Under the pieces are notes generated by a model. That model was not told the origin of the DNA and searched no databases. It worked only from the letters and a program-made list of their open reading frames with translations. The position numbers and the translations under genes were made by a program. 64,000 nucleotides of DNA from Clostridium fungisolvens (GTDB taxonomy: Bacteria; Bacillota; Clostridia; Clostridiales; Clostridiaceae), in contig NZ_BLZR01000001.1 in NCBI RefSeq assembly GCF_014193895.1, positions 4,278,001 to 4,342,000 of the forward strand. Reading direction: 5' to 3'. This document shows positions 26,855 through 35,208 of the stretch, piece by piece. Numbering within the stretch: the first letter of the stretch is position 1; each line of letters begins with the position of its first letter.

Positions 26855-26966
26855 CCTTATCAAGAGAGACGGAGGGAATGGCCCTAAGATGTCTCAGCAA
26901 CCAACATGTTTCATTTGCATGCACGGTGCTAAATCCAACAGGAGTTTTATTTCTGAAAGATGGGGA
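26855..26966 (+). promoter_or_regulatory. SAM-I riboswitch (S-box) upstream of the ybaK-like gene
   Basis: The S-box core is present: CTTATCAAGAGAGACGGAGG, GAATGGCCCTAAGATGTCTCAGCAACC split over two conserved blocks, GGTGCTAAATCC and the terminal GAAAGATGGGG. P1 pairs CCTTATC with GATGGGG using two G-U pairs. All key aptamer blocks look intact. Confidence 0.95.
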
Positions 26967-27007
26967 AGATATTAGTTAAAATATAGGCCTTTATAGGCAT
27001 GCATTTT

Positions 27008-27043
27008 AAATCTTCTTCCATTGATGGATGAAGATTTTTTTGT
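27008..27043 (+). terminator. SAM-I expression-platform terminator (ybaK-like gene)
   Basis: AAATCTTC.TCCA-loop-TGGA.GAAGATTT is followed by seven T, about 63 bases upstream of the ATG. Confidence 0.9.
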
Positions 27044-27105
27044 TTTTATAGATTCATATAAACTATAAACACTTGCTGTTTAACTAAATAAGCCGAGGTG
27101 TAAAA

Positions 27106-27567
27106 ATGAGTATTGAAAGTGTACGAAATTATTTTTTAACAAATGGTTTGGAAGATCCGGTTTTCGAACTGGAATCCAGTGGGGCTACTGTGGAACTTGC
27201 TGCAAAAACTTTAGGTATTGATTCTCAGTATATTGCAAAAACCCTAGCCTTTAAACTTAAAGACAGGGATATTCTCGTTGTAACTCGAGGAGACGCAAAA
27301 ATAGATAATAAAAAGTATAAGCACCATTTTAATCTTAAGGCCAAAATGTTGAATCATGATGAAGTTCTTGAAGTAACAGGCCATCCAGTTGGCGGGGTTT
27401 GTCCTTTTGGTCTAAAAAACAAACTAGATATATACTTAGATATTTCTATAAAAGACTTCGAACATGTGTATCCAGCAGCCGGTGCACACAATGTAGCACT
27501 AAAGATAACTCCTAGCGATATAGAGAAACTTACTAAAGCATTATGGATTGATGTATGCCAAGTTTAA
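27106..27567 (+). CDS. YbaK/EbsC-family aminoacyl-tRNA deacylase under SAM-I control
   Basis: The protein (153 aa) is a single editing domain of the YbaK/ProX family, which hydrolyses mischarged tRNAs such as Cys-tRNA(Pro). Visible features are ATVELAAKTLGIDSQYIAKTL with the conserved Lys45, LVVTRGDAKIDNKKYK, the loop GHPVGGVCPFGLK and VYPAAGAHNVALKITP. The start follows GAGGTGTAAAA. The leader carries a SAM-I riboswitch with its terminator, which is unusual for this family and implies expression when SAM/methionine is low. The M20 gene 117 bases downstream may be in the same unit. Confidence 0.93.
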   Translation: MSIESVRNYFLTNGLEDPVFELESSGATVELAAKTLGIDSQYIAKTLAFKLKDRDILVVTRGDAKIDNKKYKHHFNLKAKMLNHDEVLEVTGHPVGGVCPFGLKNKLDIYLDISIKDFEHVYPAAGAHNVALKITPSDIEKLTKALWIDVCQV

Positions 27568-27684
27568 AAGTAAAACTTATAAATATAAAAATGGTACTAA
27601 AGATTTTTAACTTCAACTACTAAGTTATGAAACTCTATAATTAGAGTTTATGGGGCAATATTTTATAAAAAGGGGGAAATTAAA

Positions 27685-28881
27685 TTGAGCAATAAATTAA
27701 ATTTATTAGAATTAAAAGTTATAGATGAAATAGAAAAAAGTAAAAACAAGTATATAGACATAAGCCATAGTATCCACCATAAACCTGAGGTTGGAAACAA
27801 AGAATTTTTTGCCTCTGCCTTACTCTCTGATACTTTGGCTAAAGAAGGTTTTGAGATCGAGACTGGTGTTGCAGACCATAAAACCGCTTTCATCGCTAGA
27901 AAAAAATCTCCTAAAAAAGGCCCAATTATTGCTTTTTTAGCTGAATATGATGCACTTCCTGGGTTAGGTCACGCTTGTGGGCATAATATAATTGGTACTC
28001 TAAGTACAGCCTCTGCAATAGCATTATCAAAAGTTTTGGATGAACTTGGGGGAGAGATAAGAGTTTTAGGAACCCCTGCCGAAGAAGGCGGAGAAAACGG
28101 AAGCGCTAAAGGTAGTTTTGTAAATCACGGTTTACTAGCAGATGTAGATGCTAGTTTAATAATCCATCCAGGCAATAAAAATCACCCAACCAGCCCTTCT
28201 CTTGCTGTTGATCCACTAGATTTCGAGTTTATAGGGAAGCCCGCTCACGCAGCAGCTTCTCCACATGAAGGCATAAATGCTCTAGATGCTGTAATAGCAC
28301 TTTTTAATGGAATAAATGCATTAAGACAACATGTTACACCAGATGTACGAATTCACGGAATAATAACTCATGGAGGAGATGCTCCTAATATAATTCCTGA
28401 ATATGCTAAAGCTAGATTCTTTATACGTGCCGCCACAAGAAAAACTTGCGATGAAGTGACTGAAAAAATAAAGAATATAGCACAAGGAGCTGCTTTAGCT
28501 ACGGGTGCTAAAGTCAATATAGTTGCTTTTCAAAATAAAGTCGACAATATCCTCATCAATAAAACTTTCGATGAGTTATTTATAAATAAAGCTGCTCTAC
28601 TTGGATTACAAGTATCAACTGAGCAAAACAAAGGTTTTGGCTCCACAGATGTTGGAAACATAAGCCATGTTGTACCAACTATACATCCCCATGTGAAAAT
28701 AGGACCTGAAACTTTAGTTGGCCATACCGTAGATTTCAGAGAAGCTGCTGTATCCGAAGAAGGTGATTACGGTCTTATAGTAGGTGCCAAAACTTTAGCC
28801 ATAACAGCACTTTCCTTATTTACGAATGAAGAAAACTTAAAAGCTATTAAAGAAGACTTTCTAAGAAATAAGGAAATTTAG
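27685..28881 (+). CDS. M20-family amidohydrolase/peptidase
   Basis: TTG start at 27685 follows AGGGGGAAATTAAA. The 398-aa dinuclear metallohydrolase has HACGHNIIGT, the catalytic AEEGGENGSAKG and GFGSTDVGNISHVVPT, with a lid-domain dimerisation block near GKPAHAAASPHEGINALDA. It belongs to the M20D branch, which includes N-acyl-amino-acid, N-acetyl-Cys/Met-type and aminobenzoyl-glutamate hydrolases. No promoter or terminator is seen between it and the YbaK-like gene, so it is probably also under the SAM-I riboswitch. Release of methionine or another sulfur amino acid from an N-acyl form would fit, but this is inference. Confidence 0.9.
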   Translation: MSNKLNLLELKVIDEIEKSKNKYIDISHSIHHKPEVGNKEFFASALLSDTLAKEGFEIETGVADHKTAFIARKKSPKKGPIIAFLAEYDALPGLGHACGHNIIGTLSTASAIALSKVLDELGGEIRVLGTPAEEGGENGSAKGSFVNHGLLADVDASLIIHPGNKNHPTSPSLAVDPLDFEFIGKPAHAAASPHEGINALDAVIALFNGINALRQHVTPDVRIHGIITHGGDAPNIIPEYAKARFFIRAATRKTCDEVTEKIKNIAQGAALATGAKVNIVAFQNKVDNILINKTFDELFINKAALLGLQVSTEQNKGFGSTDVGNISHVVPTIHPHVKIGPETLVGHTVDFREAAVSEEGDYGLIVGAKTLAITALSLFTNEENLKAIKEDFLRNKEI

Positions 28882-28890
28882 CATAAAAAT

Positions 28891-28975
28891 AAGATGAAAT
28901 GATTGCACAGATATTTAACTTATAGAGTTGATCCCTCCATATTTAAACATTCTACTATCATTTCATCTTTTTTAT
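28891..28975. terminator. Long-loop terminator between M20 gene and methyltransferase
   Basis: AAGATGAAATGAT (28891-28903) pairs exactly with 28957-28969; TTTTTTA follows on the plus strand. The loop is about 53 bases. It lies between two converging stop codons. Confidence 0.7.
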
Positions 28976-28978
28976 TTT

Positions 28979-29818
28979 CTATAAGCTTTTCTCAGCAACG
29001 ATAGTAAAAGTCTTAGGAATTCCCTTATCAAAAACTTCTGAAGATAAATTAGGTTCTTCTTCTAAACTTTTAATAACTAGACCTGAAGCAGCAACACTTG
29101 TTACTATTTCTCCAAGAGTCCATCTACGAAGAAATACTTTCTTAGGTTCGTCATTCTCTGAATATTTATGATAAGATACATCCTTTTCTTCTAAGGAAGT
29201 ATCAAAATAATCACCAGTTACCTTGTGCTTTCGTACCTTTGCTGTAGAGCCTCTAGAACTTATGAGCTTAGTAGATATAGGATGAAAATCTCTTATTAAA
29301 GCGATACCTTTCTTATCAATAAGCTCATATATTACGTTCATAAATGGAGCTAGATCTGTAAAATAGTGTAGTATTCCCATTTCAGCAAATACAATATCAT
29401 AATTAGATGACAACTGTTCTTTAGGCAGCTTTAATACATCAGATACTATATACTCTATTTTTACTCCTGCTGCTTTTGCAAGATCCAAAGCATAACTCTT
29501 ATTCCCCTCCGAGAAATCAACTACAGTAACTTGTGCTCCAAGCAAGGCTAATGCAACAGCCTTATTACCATTGGACCCCATCAGGTTCATTATCTTCTTT
29601 CCTCTTACGTCGCCAAATTTACTATGAAGTATAGAAAGTAAGCCTTCAGGATTTTTACTTATCCTCTCTGCAGCTTCTTCTGGTGTTCCAAATCTATTCA
29701 CCCATGCATTATAGGTTTCTTTATTCCATATCTCTTCGTTACTATCTATAACAACTTTATTTTCACTATTTAAGTTATTAAAATTCATTACTTCTGATGT
29801 ATCTAACTTTTCTTCCAA
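28979..29818 (-). CDS. Class I SAM-dependent methyltransferase
   Basis: TTG at 29818 (then EEKLDTSEVM) is the likely start because GGAGG lies eight bases upstream; the frame extends five codons further. The 279-aa protein has a Rossmann-fold motif I in IMNLMGSNGNKAVALALLG, the acidic SAM ribose ligand in TVVDFSEGN, motif II around YIVSDVLKLP and DIVFAEMGILHYF. This is a small-molecule-type methyltransferase, and the substrate is unknown. Two structured repeats lie just upstream. Confidence 0.88.
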   Translation of the reverse strand: MEEKLDTSEVMNFNNLNSENKVVIDSNEEIWNKETYNAWVNRFGTPEEAAERISKNPEGLLSILHSKFGDVRGKKIMNLMGSNGNKAVALALLGAQVTVVDFSEGNKSYALDLAKAAGVKIEYIVSDVLKLPKEQLSSNYDIVFAEMGILHYFTDLAPFMNVIYELIDKKGIALIRDFHPISTKLISSRGSTAKVRKHKVTGDYFDTSLEEKDVSYHKYSENDEPKKVFLRRWTLGEIVTSVAASGLVIKSLEEEPNLSSEVFDKGIPKTFTIVAEKSL

Positions 29819-29927
29819 TTTGAAATCCTCCAAATTCTCTAAACAAATAATTTCTTATCAGATTATATCATCTATTTTAAGTATTTACTAAGAATTTATT
29901 ATGTATAACGTATTAATGTATACTAAA

Positions 29928-30021
29928 GGGTTCCTTTATAGAAATTTAATTTATACTTATTCGAAAATCATGCACCAATACCTTGTAGACATATATAAAT
30001 TAATAATTAAAGTTGGAACCC
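29928..30021 (+). repeat. Structured repeat, family 2, variant R3, copy b
   Basis: The outer stem GGGTTCC/GGAACCC and the middle stem TTTAATTTATA/TATAAATTAA are present. The apical stem is degenerate. It is followed after six bases by copy c. Confidence 0.7.
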
Positions 30022-30027
30022 TAAAAA

Positions 30028-30123
30028 GGGTTCCTATGCCGAACCTTAATTTATACTTATTCGATAATCGCGACATCTTGTGATTATCAGGAATGTATAA
30101 ATTAATTGTTGATCTAGGAACCC
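30028..30123 (+). repeat. Structured repeat, family 2, variant R3, copy c
   Basis: The outer stem GGGTTCCTA/TAGGAACCC, the middle stem TTAATTTATAC/GTATAAATTAA and the apical stem ATAATC/GATTAT are all present. Relative to copy a (7724-7821), outer and apical stems carry paired substitutions that keep pairing. Confidence 0.75.
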
Positions 30124-30137
30124 CATTTACTAAAATC

Positions 30138-30569
30138 TTATTTCCATGATAAATTGAACTGCCCCTTGGTTTTATCTCCTATAACTTGTATATGACAAGT
30201 CCCTTTTGACTTTGCAGTGTACTTAAATACTCCACTGTTATCTTCAATAAGATTTTTAACTTCTTTATCTTCTTCATTTATAAATACAATTTTTAAACTT
30301 CCTTCTTTCACTTCTGATGAATAATTGATAGTTAATTCCTCACCATCTTTTACTTTTATTCCTTTAGTTATGTGTCCATTTAAATAACTGTAACTCTTAT
30401 TCCAAGAACTAAGAGTTGAATTTTCAATAGCGCCTTTCTCACTAAAACTATCAGCATAGAACTTACCACTAAATATACCCTTTATTACAATTGTAACACC
30501 TACTGATACTACTATTACTACGGCTATAAGTATTATCCATATAGCTTTATACTTTTTAAAAATCTCCAT
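30138..30569 (-). CDS. Membrane-anchored hypothetical protein, last gene of the sigma operon
   Basis: ATG 30569 lies eight bases after AGGAGG. The 143-aa protein has one N-terminal transmembrane helix (AIWIILIAVVIVVSVGVTIVI) and an outside domain of about 105 residues, predicted mainly beta (GHITKGIKVKDGEELTINYSS, CHIQVIGDKTKGQFNLSW). It has no lipobox. I do not recognise the domain. Its position as last gene of the ECF sigma operon suggests a cell-envelope role. Confidence 0.75.
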   Translation of the reverse strand: MEIFKKYKAIWIILIAVVIVVSVGVTIVIKGIFSGKFYADSFSEKGAIENSTLSSWNKSYSYLNGHITKGIKVKDGEELTINYSSEVKEGSLKIVFINEEDKEVKNLIEDNSGVFKYTAKSKGTCHIQVIGDKTKGQFNLSWK

Positions 30570-30593
30570 GTCCATTTCCTCCTACTATTAAAG

Positions 30594-30944
30594 TTAATTA
30601 CTTACATATTTAGTCTTACATTTAGGACAGTAATTCCAACTTTCCTTCATGGTACTACCACAACTGCTGCAAACTTTGCCTACATCAGTTCCACAGTTTG
30701 TACAAATAGATACACCTTTTTCTAAAAGCAAGCCGCAAGACGTACATCTTTCTTCACGCCCTCTCGTAAGCATTAAATATACTATTAATGAAACAGGCAT
30801 GCTGAATAGTGCTAAAATAGCCCAGCTCAATGCAAATTTTTCACTTCTATTTCTTGCATCTAGATATATCCATAATGACTGCCCACTCCAAAGTAAAAGA
30901 AATGTAAATATCCCGATAAAGATAGCAAGTTCTCCTAGACTCAT
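30594..30944 (-). CDS. YxlD-like membrane protein with double zinc ribbon
   Basis: GGGAGGAATGATTTC precedes the ATG, which overlaps the previous stop by four bases. The 116-aa protein begins with two membrane helices in the PLDc_N style (QSLWIYLDARNRSEKFALSWAI). It ends with two zinc-ribbon knuckle pairs: CTSC/CTNC and CSSC/CPKC. In Bacillus, YxlD-type proteins with PLDc_N helices sit in the sigY operon and help restrain the sigma factor. The ribbons here are an addition I do not recall in YxlD. Confidence 0.78.
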   Translation of the reverse strand: MSLGELAIFIGIFTFLLLWSGQSLWIYLDARNRSEKFALSWAILALFSMPVSLIVYLMLTRGREERCTSCGLLLEKGVSICTNCGTDVGKVCSSCGSTMKESWNYCPKCKTKYVSN

Positions 30945-31273
30945 GAAATCATTCCTCCCTTAATTCTTTTTTGTAACTTAGGCAACATTGTCAATGGTAT
31001 CAAAAGTGAAGAAAAGCTATTTATAACTACCCACACAATAATATTCATTCTTAACAATATGTTAAACTGAATTATAAGAGCGCACATAACTGCTCCGCCG
31101 TATAAAAGGTCTGAAATAATAAGTTTCTTTTTTTTCTCTTTTTCTTGTGTTTCATTAATTAATTCAGTCACATTAAGCTGCTTAATTAAACCTAGTTCTT
31201 CTAATGAATTATCATCTAACAATCTATTTTCATCTAATTTAACTTCATTAAAAAATACTTTATTCTCTTTCAT
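30941..31273 (-). CDS. Small membrane protein, candidate anti-sigma factor (YxlC-like position)
   Basis: The start follows AAAGGAGGGAGCTATTT and overlaps the sigma gene by 14 bases. The 110-aa protein has an N-terminal cytoplasmic region of about 50 mostly charged residues and two membrane helices (LLYGGAVMCALIIQFNILL and IIVWVVINSFSSLLIPLTML). This is the topology of a small anti-sigma factor. Its role is inferred from position and topology only, because no ZAS zinc motif is present. Confidence 0.7.
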   Translation of the reverse strand: MKENKVFFNEVKLDENRLLDDNSLEELGLIKQLNVTELINETQEKEKKKKLIISDLLYGGAVMCALIIQFNILLRMNIIVWVVINSFSSLLIPLTMLPKLQKRIKGGMIS

Positions 31274-31814
31274 AAATAGCTCCCTCCTTTAACTTAAAAA
31301 TATTCTTCAATCCTTTGGCAGTGTTGTGTAACCTTGATTTTACAGTACCTTCTGCGCATCCCATTATGTTGCTTATCTCTTCTAAGCTATAGCCATAGTA
31401 ATGTTTTAGTATAAACGTTACTCTTTTTTCATAGCTTAAGGATTGTAATTCCTTTAAGACTTCTTCAACCTGCATCTTTGCCTGTATTTTATCTTCAATC
31501 TCTGATCCAGTACTTATATATGATTTCTCATTTAGTTCATCAAATTTAATTTTCTTTTGTCTTTTATAATTGTTTCTATATATATTCAATGCTATCTTTA
31601 TAAGCCATGTGGAAAATTTACTTTCACCTCTATATGACTTTATGTTTATAATTGCCTTCATAAGTGTTTCTTGTAGTAAATCCTCAGAGAGATAAATATC
31701 CCCAGTAAGCTTAATTATGAATCCATTGAGTGTCTTGTAGTTATTCTCAATTAATGTACTAAGTGCTTGTTTATCTCCACACTTAGCTCTGATTAAAACA
31801 TCCTGCTCCTCCAA
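31260..31814 (-). CDS. ECF-family RNA polymerase sigma factor
   Basis: TTG 31814 is eight bases after GGAGGG. The 184-aa protein has region 2 (LSTLIENNYKTLNGFIIKLTGD, EDLLQETLMKAIINIKSYRGESKFSTWLIKIALNIYRNNYKRQKK) and region 4 (LQSLSYEKRVTFILKHYYGYSLEEISNIMGCAEGTVKSRL) with a helix-turn-helix. It is the first of four overlapping genes. The upstream TGAAC-N17-GTCTTA suggests autoregulation. The gene order resembles the Bacillus sigY-yxlC-yxlD operon, though orthology is not proven. Confidence 0.92.
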   Translation of the reverse strand: MEEQDVLIRAKCGDKQALSTLIENNYKTLNGFIIKLTGDIYLSEDLLQETLMKAIINIKSYRGESKFSTWLIKIALNIYRNNYKRQKKIKFDELNEKSYISTGSEIEDKIQAKMQVEEVLKELQSLSYEKRVTFILKHYYGYSLEEISNIMGCAEGTVKSRLHNTAKGLKNIFKLKEGAIYERE

Positions 31815-31844
31815 AATTTTATCCCTCCTGCTTCATTCATTAAA

Positions 31845-31872
31845 TAAGACAACTTAATGTAAAAAAAGTTCA
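31845..31872 (-). promoter_or_regulatory. Candidate autoregulated ECF promoter
   Basis: On the minus strand TGAAC (31872-31868) and GTCTTA (31850-31845) are 17 bp apart, like the AAC/CGTC boxes of ECF promoters. It is about 30 bases upstream of the sigma gene start. Confidence 0.55.
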
Positions 31873-31913
31873 TTACTTTAAATATTTTCCTTAAATAATT
31901 ATAACTCATATAC

Positions 31914-31946
31914 AAAAGGCCTGTCTCATTTAAGATACAGACCTTT
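31914..31946 (-). terminator. Terminator closing the RiPP/polyketide gene cluster
   Basis: The near-perfect stem AAAAGG.CTGT.TC with its complement ends in TTTTGTAT on the minus strand, just after the last ABC gene. It separates the cluster from the sigma operon. Confidence 0.75.
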
Positions 31947-31951
31947 TAAAA

Positions 31952-32641
31952 TTATGCACTTAACATATCTCTTTCAATCTTTCCGTCCTTCAGCTGTAAT
32001 ATTCTACCTCCAAAAGCTGCTGCTTCTTCAGAGTGAGTTACCTGTATTATAGTCTTAGACATCTCACTATTGATGGTCTTAAATAATTCCATTATTTCTG
32101 TCCCTGATTTTGAATCCAAATTACCAATAGGCTCATCTGCTAGTATAATATTAGGATTAAACAATACAGCCCTTGCTATAGCTACTCTTTGCTGCTGGCC
32201 CCCTGAGAGCTCTCTAGGCGTATATTTTCTCTTTGATCTCAAACCAACAATTTCTAATATGTCATCAAGCTCTTTCTTGAATTTCTTTGGCTTCTGACCA
32301 TCTAATAGTAGAGGTAGAAGTATGTTATCTTCAACACTTAGGTTTTGTACTAAATTATAAAATTGAAATACAAATCCAATTTCCTTCCTTCTCATTACGC
32401 TCTTATCTTTTTCTTTCATATTAATATAGCTTTTTTCACCTATTTTTATATCTCCACTAGACGGATTATCAAGCCCTCCTAATAAATATAGCAATGTTGA
32501 CTTGCCACAGCCAGATGGTCCCATAATAGATAAGAACTCTCCTTTATCTACAGAAAAGCTTAGGTCAGTTAAGATATCAACTGATTCCCGTGCAACCGTA
32601 AAAGATTTATATAAATTACTTACCTCAATTAATTTTGCCAT
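31952..32641 (-). CDS. ABC transporter ATPase (LolD/MacB type), last cluster gene
   Basis: The start follows AGGAAGGAATTTTTTT. The 229-aa protein has Walker A GPSGCGKST, Q-loop QFYNLV, signature LSGGQQQRVAIARA, Walker B IILADEPIGNLDS and H-loop THSEEA. This is the MacB/LolD branch that partners FtsX-fold permeases, and its partner is the 827-aa gene 64 bases upstream. Together they would export or confer immunity to the cluster's product; that role comes from position. Confidence 0.93.
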   Translation of the reverse strand: MAKLIEVSNLYKSFTVARESVDILTDLSFSVDKGEFLSIMGPSGCGKSTLLYLLGGLDNPSSGDIKIGEKSYINMKEKDKSVMRRKEIGFVFQFYNLVQNLSVEDNILLPLLLDGQKPKKFKKELDDILEIVGLRSKRKYTPRELSGGQQQRVAIARAVLFNPNIILADEPIGNLDSKSGTEIMELFKTINSEMSKTIIQVTHSEEAAAFGGRILQLKDGKIERDMLSA

Positions 32642-32705
32642 AAAAAAATTCCTTCCTAATTTAAAATATTATAAGATTGAATCTGTTAGAATTATATATA
32701 TCACT

Positions 32706-35189
32706 CTACTCATATTTTAGTTCACTTATCAGCTGAAGCTTCTTGCTTCTAAACACCGATGATAATGAAGCAATTACCATTATGATTAATACGACTACTG
32801 ATATTATAGCCATCAAATTAATAGGGTATTGCAATGTCAAATCTAGTGTTAAAAACTTAAAAACATCCCCCATGAGCACATTTATCCCTACCGATGTTAT
32901 TAATGCAACTACTATACTAAGCAGAGCTTGAAAAATACTCTCTAATAGAATTACTACTCCTCTTCCTGCAGTAGTTAAACCTATAGAACTAATAACAGCC
33001 ATCTCTCTTTTGCGTTGGATAAAGCTTATAGATATATTACTCATTACTCCAAACACTGCAATAATGATAGTCATATATGAGAATATAGATAAGATGTTAA
33101 CGACTTGAGCATTATTCTGCTCATTATTTAGAATATTTTCATCCTTAGTAAATACAGTTGTATCTAGTCCTCTTAACTTATTTGTTAGAATCTTTTTTGC
33201 TTCCTCTTGTGAGGAGTTAGTTGTTACAAAATATTGTGTAGGATACTTAATATTAAAATGCTTTAACGCTGCCTTTTCTGAAATAAGGTTATAGTTACCA
33301 TTCTGCATCATTTTAGCATTATATATTGATAAAACTTTAAATTTCTCATCCTTATTATTTAAAGTAAGAGTTATTGTATCTCCAGCATTTATGCCGTATC
33401 TTAATGCCATTTGCCTTGATAAAACAATCCCATCATCATCGTCTTCAAGAGCATCAAGCTGTTTATCCTTATCATCAAATGAGAGATAGTTCTCAAAAGT
33501 TTTAAATTTATTGGGATTTACATAAAACACGTATATCTTTTTTGAGTTATCTCCCGCTAAATTAGTAGCTATGATTCCTGTTTCATTTATATCTTTTATT
33601 CCATCATAGCTATTAATAATTTGATTTACCGCTTTTGAATTATTAGAGTTTACACTTATAGAAATATCATATTTCGATCCATTATAAGCACCTCTAACTA
33701 CATCAACAAGTGATATTTTTAAAGAATTTATCATTACAATTGAAACAATAGATATTATCAATAATCTTATGTTATTAATCAGCACTCTAGAAGTCCTCAC
33801 ATTGTTAAGCGATAGCATGGTTAAACCACTCATATTTCTAAAAGCATTAACTATAGGATAAAGCACTGTATCTACAAACTTTGGAAGTATCAATAAAACT
33901 CCAACTAAAGCAAATAAAATACTAATTACTGCTCCAAAATAATTTATATACTTTCCTATCATATGAAAAGCAACTGCGACGATTAGAAGCAGTACACCTA
34001 ATATAAACCCTTTGTTTGACGGCTTATTTGATGTGGCTAAGGTATTTAAAATTATATCTTTAACAGATAATTTTCTTATCGATACTATAGGCAAAATTGA
34101 GGAAATCATAGATAACACTACAGCAAATATAAATCCTATTAAGACGTAAGGTACATAAAGTCTAAAATCAGCCTTTACACCAAAAGCCTTCAATGGATTG
34201 CTATAATAACATATCAGATATGCTATTCCTTCTCCCCAAAAAACACCTATTCCGCCTCCTAAAATACCATAACTAAAGCTCTCAAGCATCAATATCTTAA
34301 TCACTCCACCTTTAGTAGCGCCTTGGCTAAGAAAGGTTCCAATTGTAGGTAGTTTTTCTGCTATTATTAGTTTAAATGAACTATAGATAATGAATATCGT
34401 CATGATTAATACAATTCCAAGCATAAAGAATAGCGGCATCTTTAAAGAGTTTAATTGGCCTTCTATCATCACTTCATCATATACAGGTGATGCTACTATT
34501 TTTTCACCTTCATGAGCTTTATTAAAATTGTTTATCCATCCATTTATGTCTTTGCTATCTACAGAAGCAAACATAATACTTATTTTGTTCTCTGACGAAT
34601 ATATTTTTGATACATTCTCTATTGGGGTGATTAATGTAAATTTATTTCCTATATCATTAGAAAATAAAGCACTATTATCAGTTATTGCTGCTATTTTATA
34701 AGCCTCTTCTTTCCCTAAAATATTAAGCTTTATCTCATCTCCAACTTTGACTTTTAACAAATCACTTGTTTTCTGAGATACAATTAATTTTTTTCCTTCA
34801 AAAGGCTCCAAATTACTTTTATCTAGTAGCTTTAACGAACTGAAATTTGTGAAATCAGATAAACTGGTTCCTATAAGGTCAAACTCATTTTCGGTATCTC
34901 CTACATATCCGCCTATAGTTAATGCCTTAAAACTTTTGCTAATATCTTTATTATTTATACCTTTTGCGTCAAATAATGGTTCTTCTAGAGTATTATCAGC
35001 ATTAATTTGAACATTAAATTCACCATAATTTCCTCTGACATATTGAGACATTGTATTAACCAAACTTTTTATAGAGCTTAAAGAAGCAATTAGAAGTGCT
35101 GCACTTAATGCTATAGATATTAAAAGAAGAATAGCTCTTCCTTTTTTCTCTACAATAGATTTAAATATATATTTACTAAAAATAGACAT
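32706..35189 (-). CDS. FtsX/MacB-type ABC permease, 827 aa
   Basis: The start follows AGGAGTACAGGT. It has the long-permease layout: one N-terminal helix (AILLLISIALSAALLIASLSS), a large external domain to about residue 245, three helices (FMLGIVLIMTIFIIYSSF...), then a second half with further helices around 400-500, an external domain, and three C-terminal helices containing a SIGLTTAGRGVVILLESIF FtsX segment. Such permeases usually export peptides or lipoproteins, or act as mechanotransducers. Its gene neighbours suggest the modified peptide as cargo, by inference. Confidence 0.9.
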   Translation of the reverse strand: MSIFSKYIFKSIVEKKGRAILLLISIALSAALLIASLSSIKSLVNTMSQYVRGNYGEFNVQINADNTLEEPLFDAKGINNKDISKSFKALTIGGYVGDTENEFDLIGTSLSDFTNFSSLKLLDKSNLEPFEGKKLIVSQKTSDLLKVKVGDEIKLNILGKEEAYKIAAITDNSALFSNDIGNKFTLITPIENVSKIYSSENKISIMFASVDSKDINGWINNFNKAHEGEKIVASPVYDEVMIEGQLNSLKMPLFFMLGIVLIMTIFIIYSSFKLIIAEKLPTIGTFLSQGATKGGVIKILMLESFSYGILGGGIGVFWGEGIAYLICYYSNPLKAFGVKADFRLYVPYVLIGFIFAVVLSMISSILPIVSIRKLSVKDIILNTLATSNKPSNKGFILGVLLLIVAVAFHMIGKYINYFGAVISILFALVGVLLILPKFVDTVLYPIVNAFRNMSGLTMLSLNNVRTSRVLINNIRLLIISIVSIVMINSLKISLVDVVRGAYNGSKYDISISVNSNNSKAVNQIINSYDGIKDINETGIIATNLAGDNSKKIYVFYVNPNKFKTFENYLSFDDKDKQLDALEDDDDGIVLSRQMALRYGINAGDTITLTLNNKDEKFKVLSIYNAKMMQNGNYNLISEKAALKHFNIKYPTQYFVTTNSSQEEAKKILTNKLRGLDTTVFTKDENILNNEQNNAQVVNILSIFSYMTIIIAVFGVMSNISISFIQRKREMAVISSIGLTTAGRGVVILLESIFQALLSIVVALITSVGINVLMGDVFKFLTLDLTLQYPINLMAIISVVVLIIMVIASLSSVFRSKKLQLISELKYE

Positions 35190-35208
35190 ACCTGTACTCC
35201 TTCATCTA

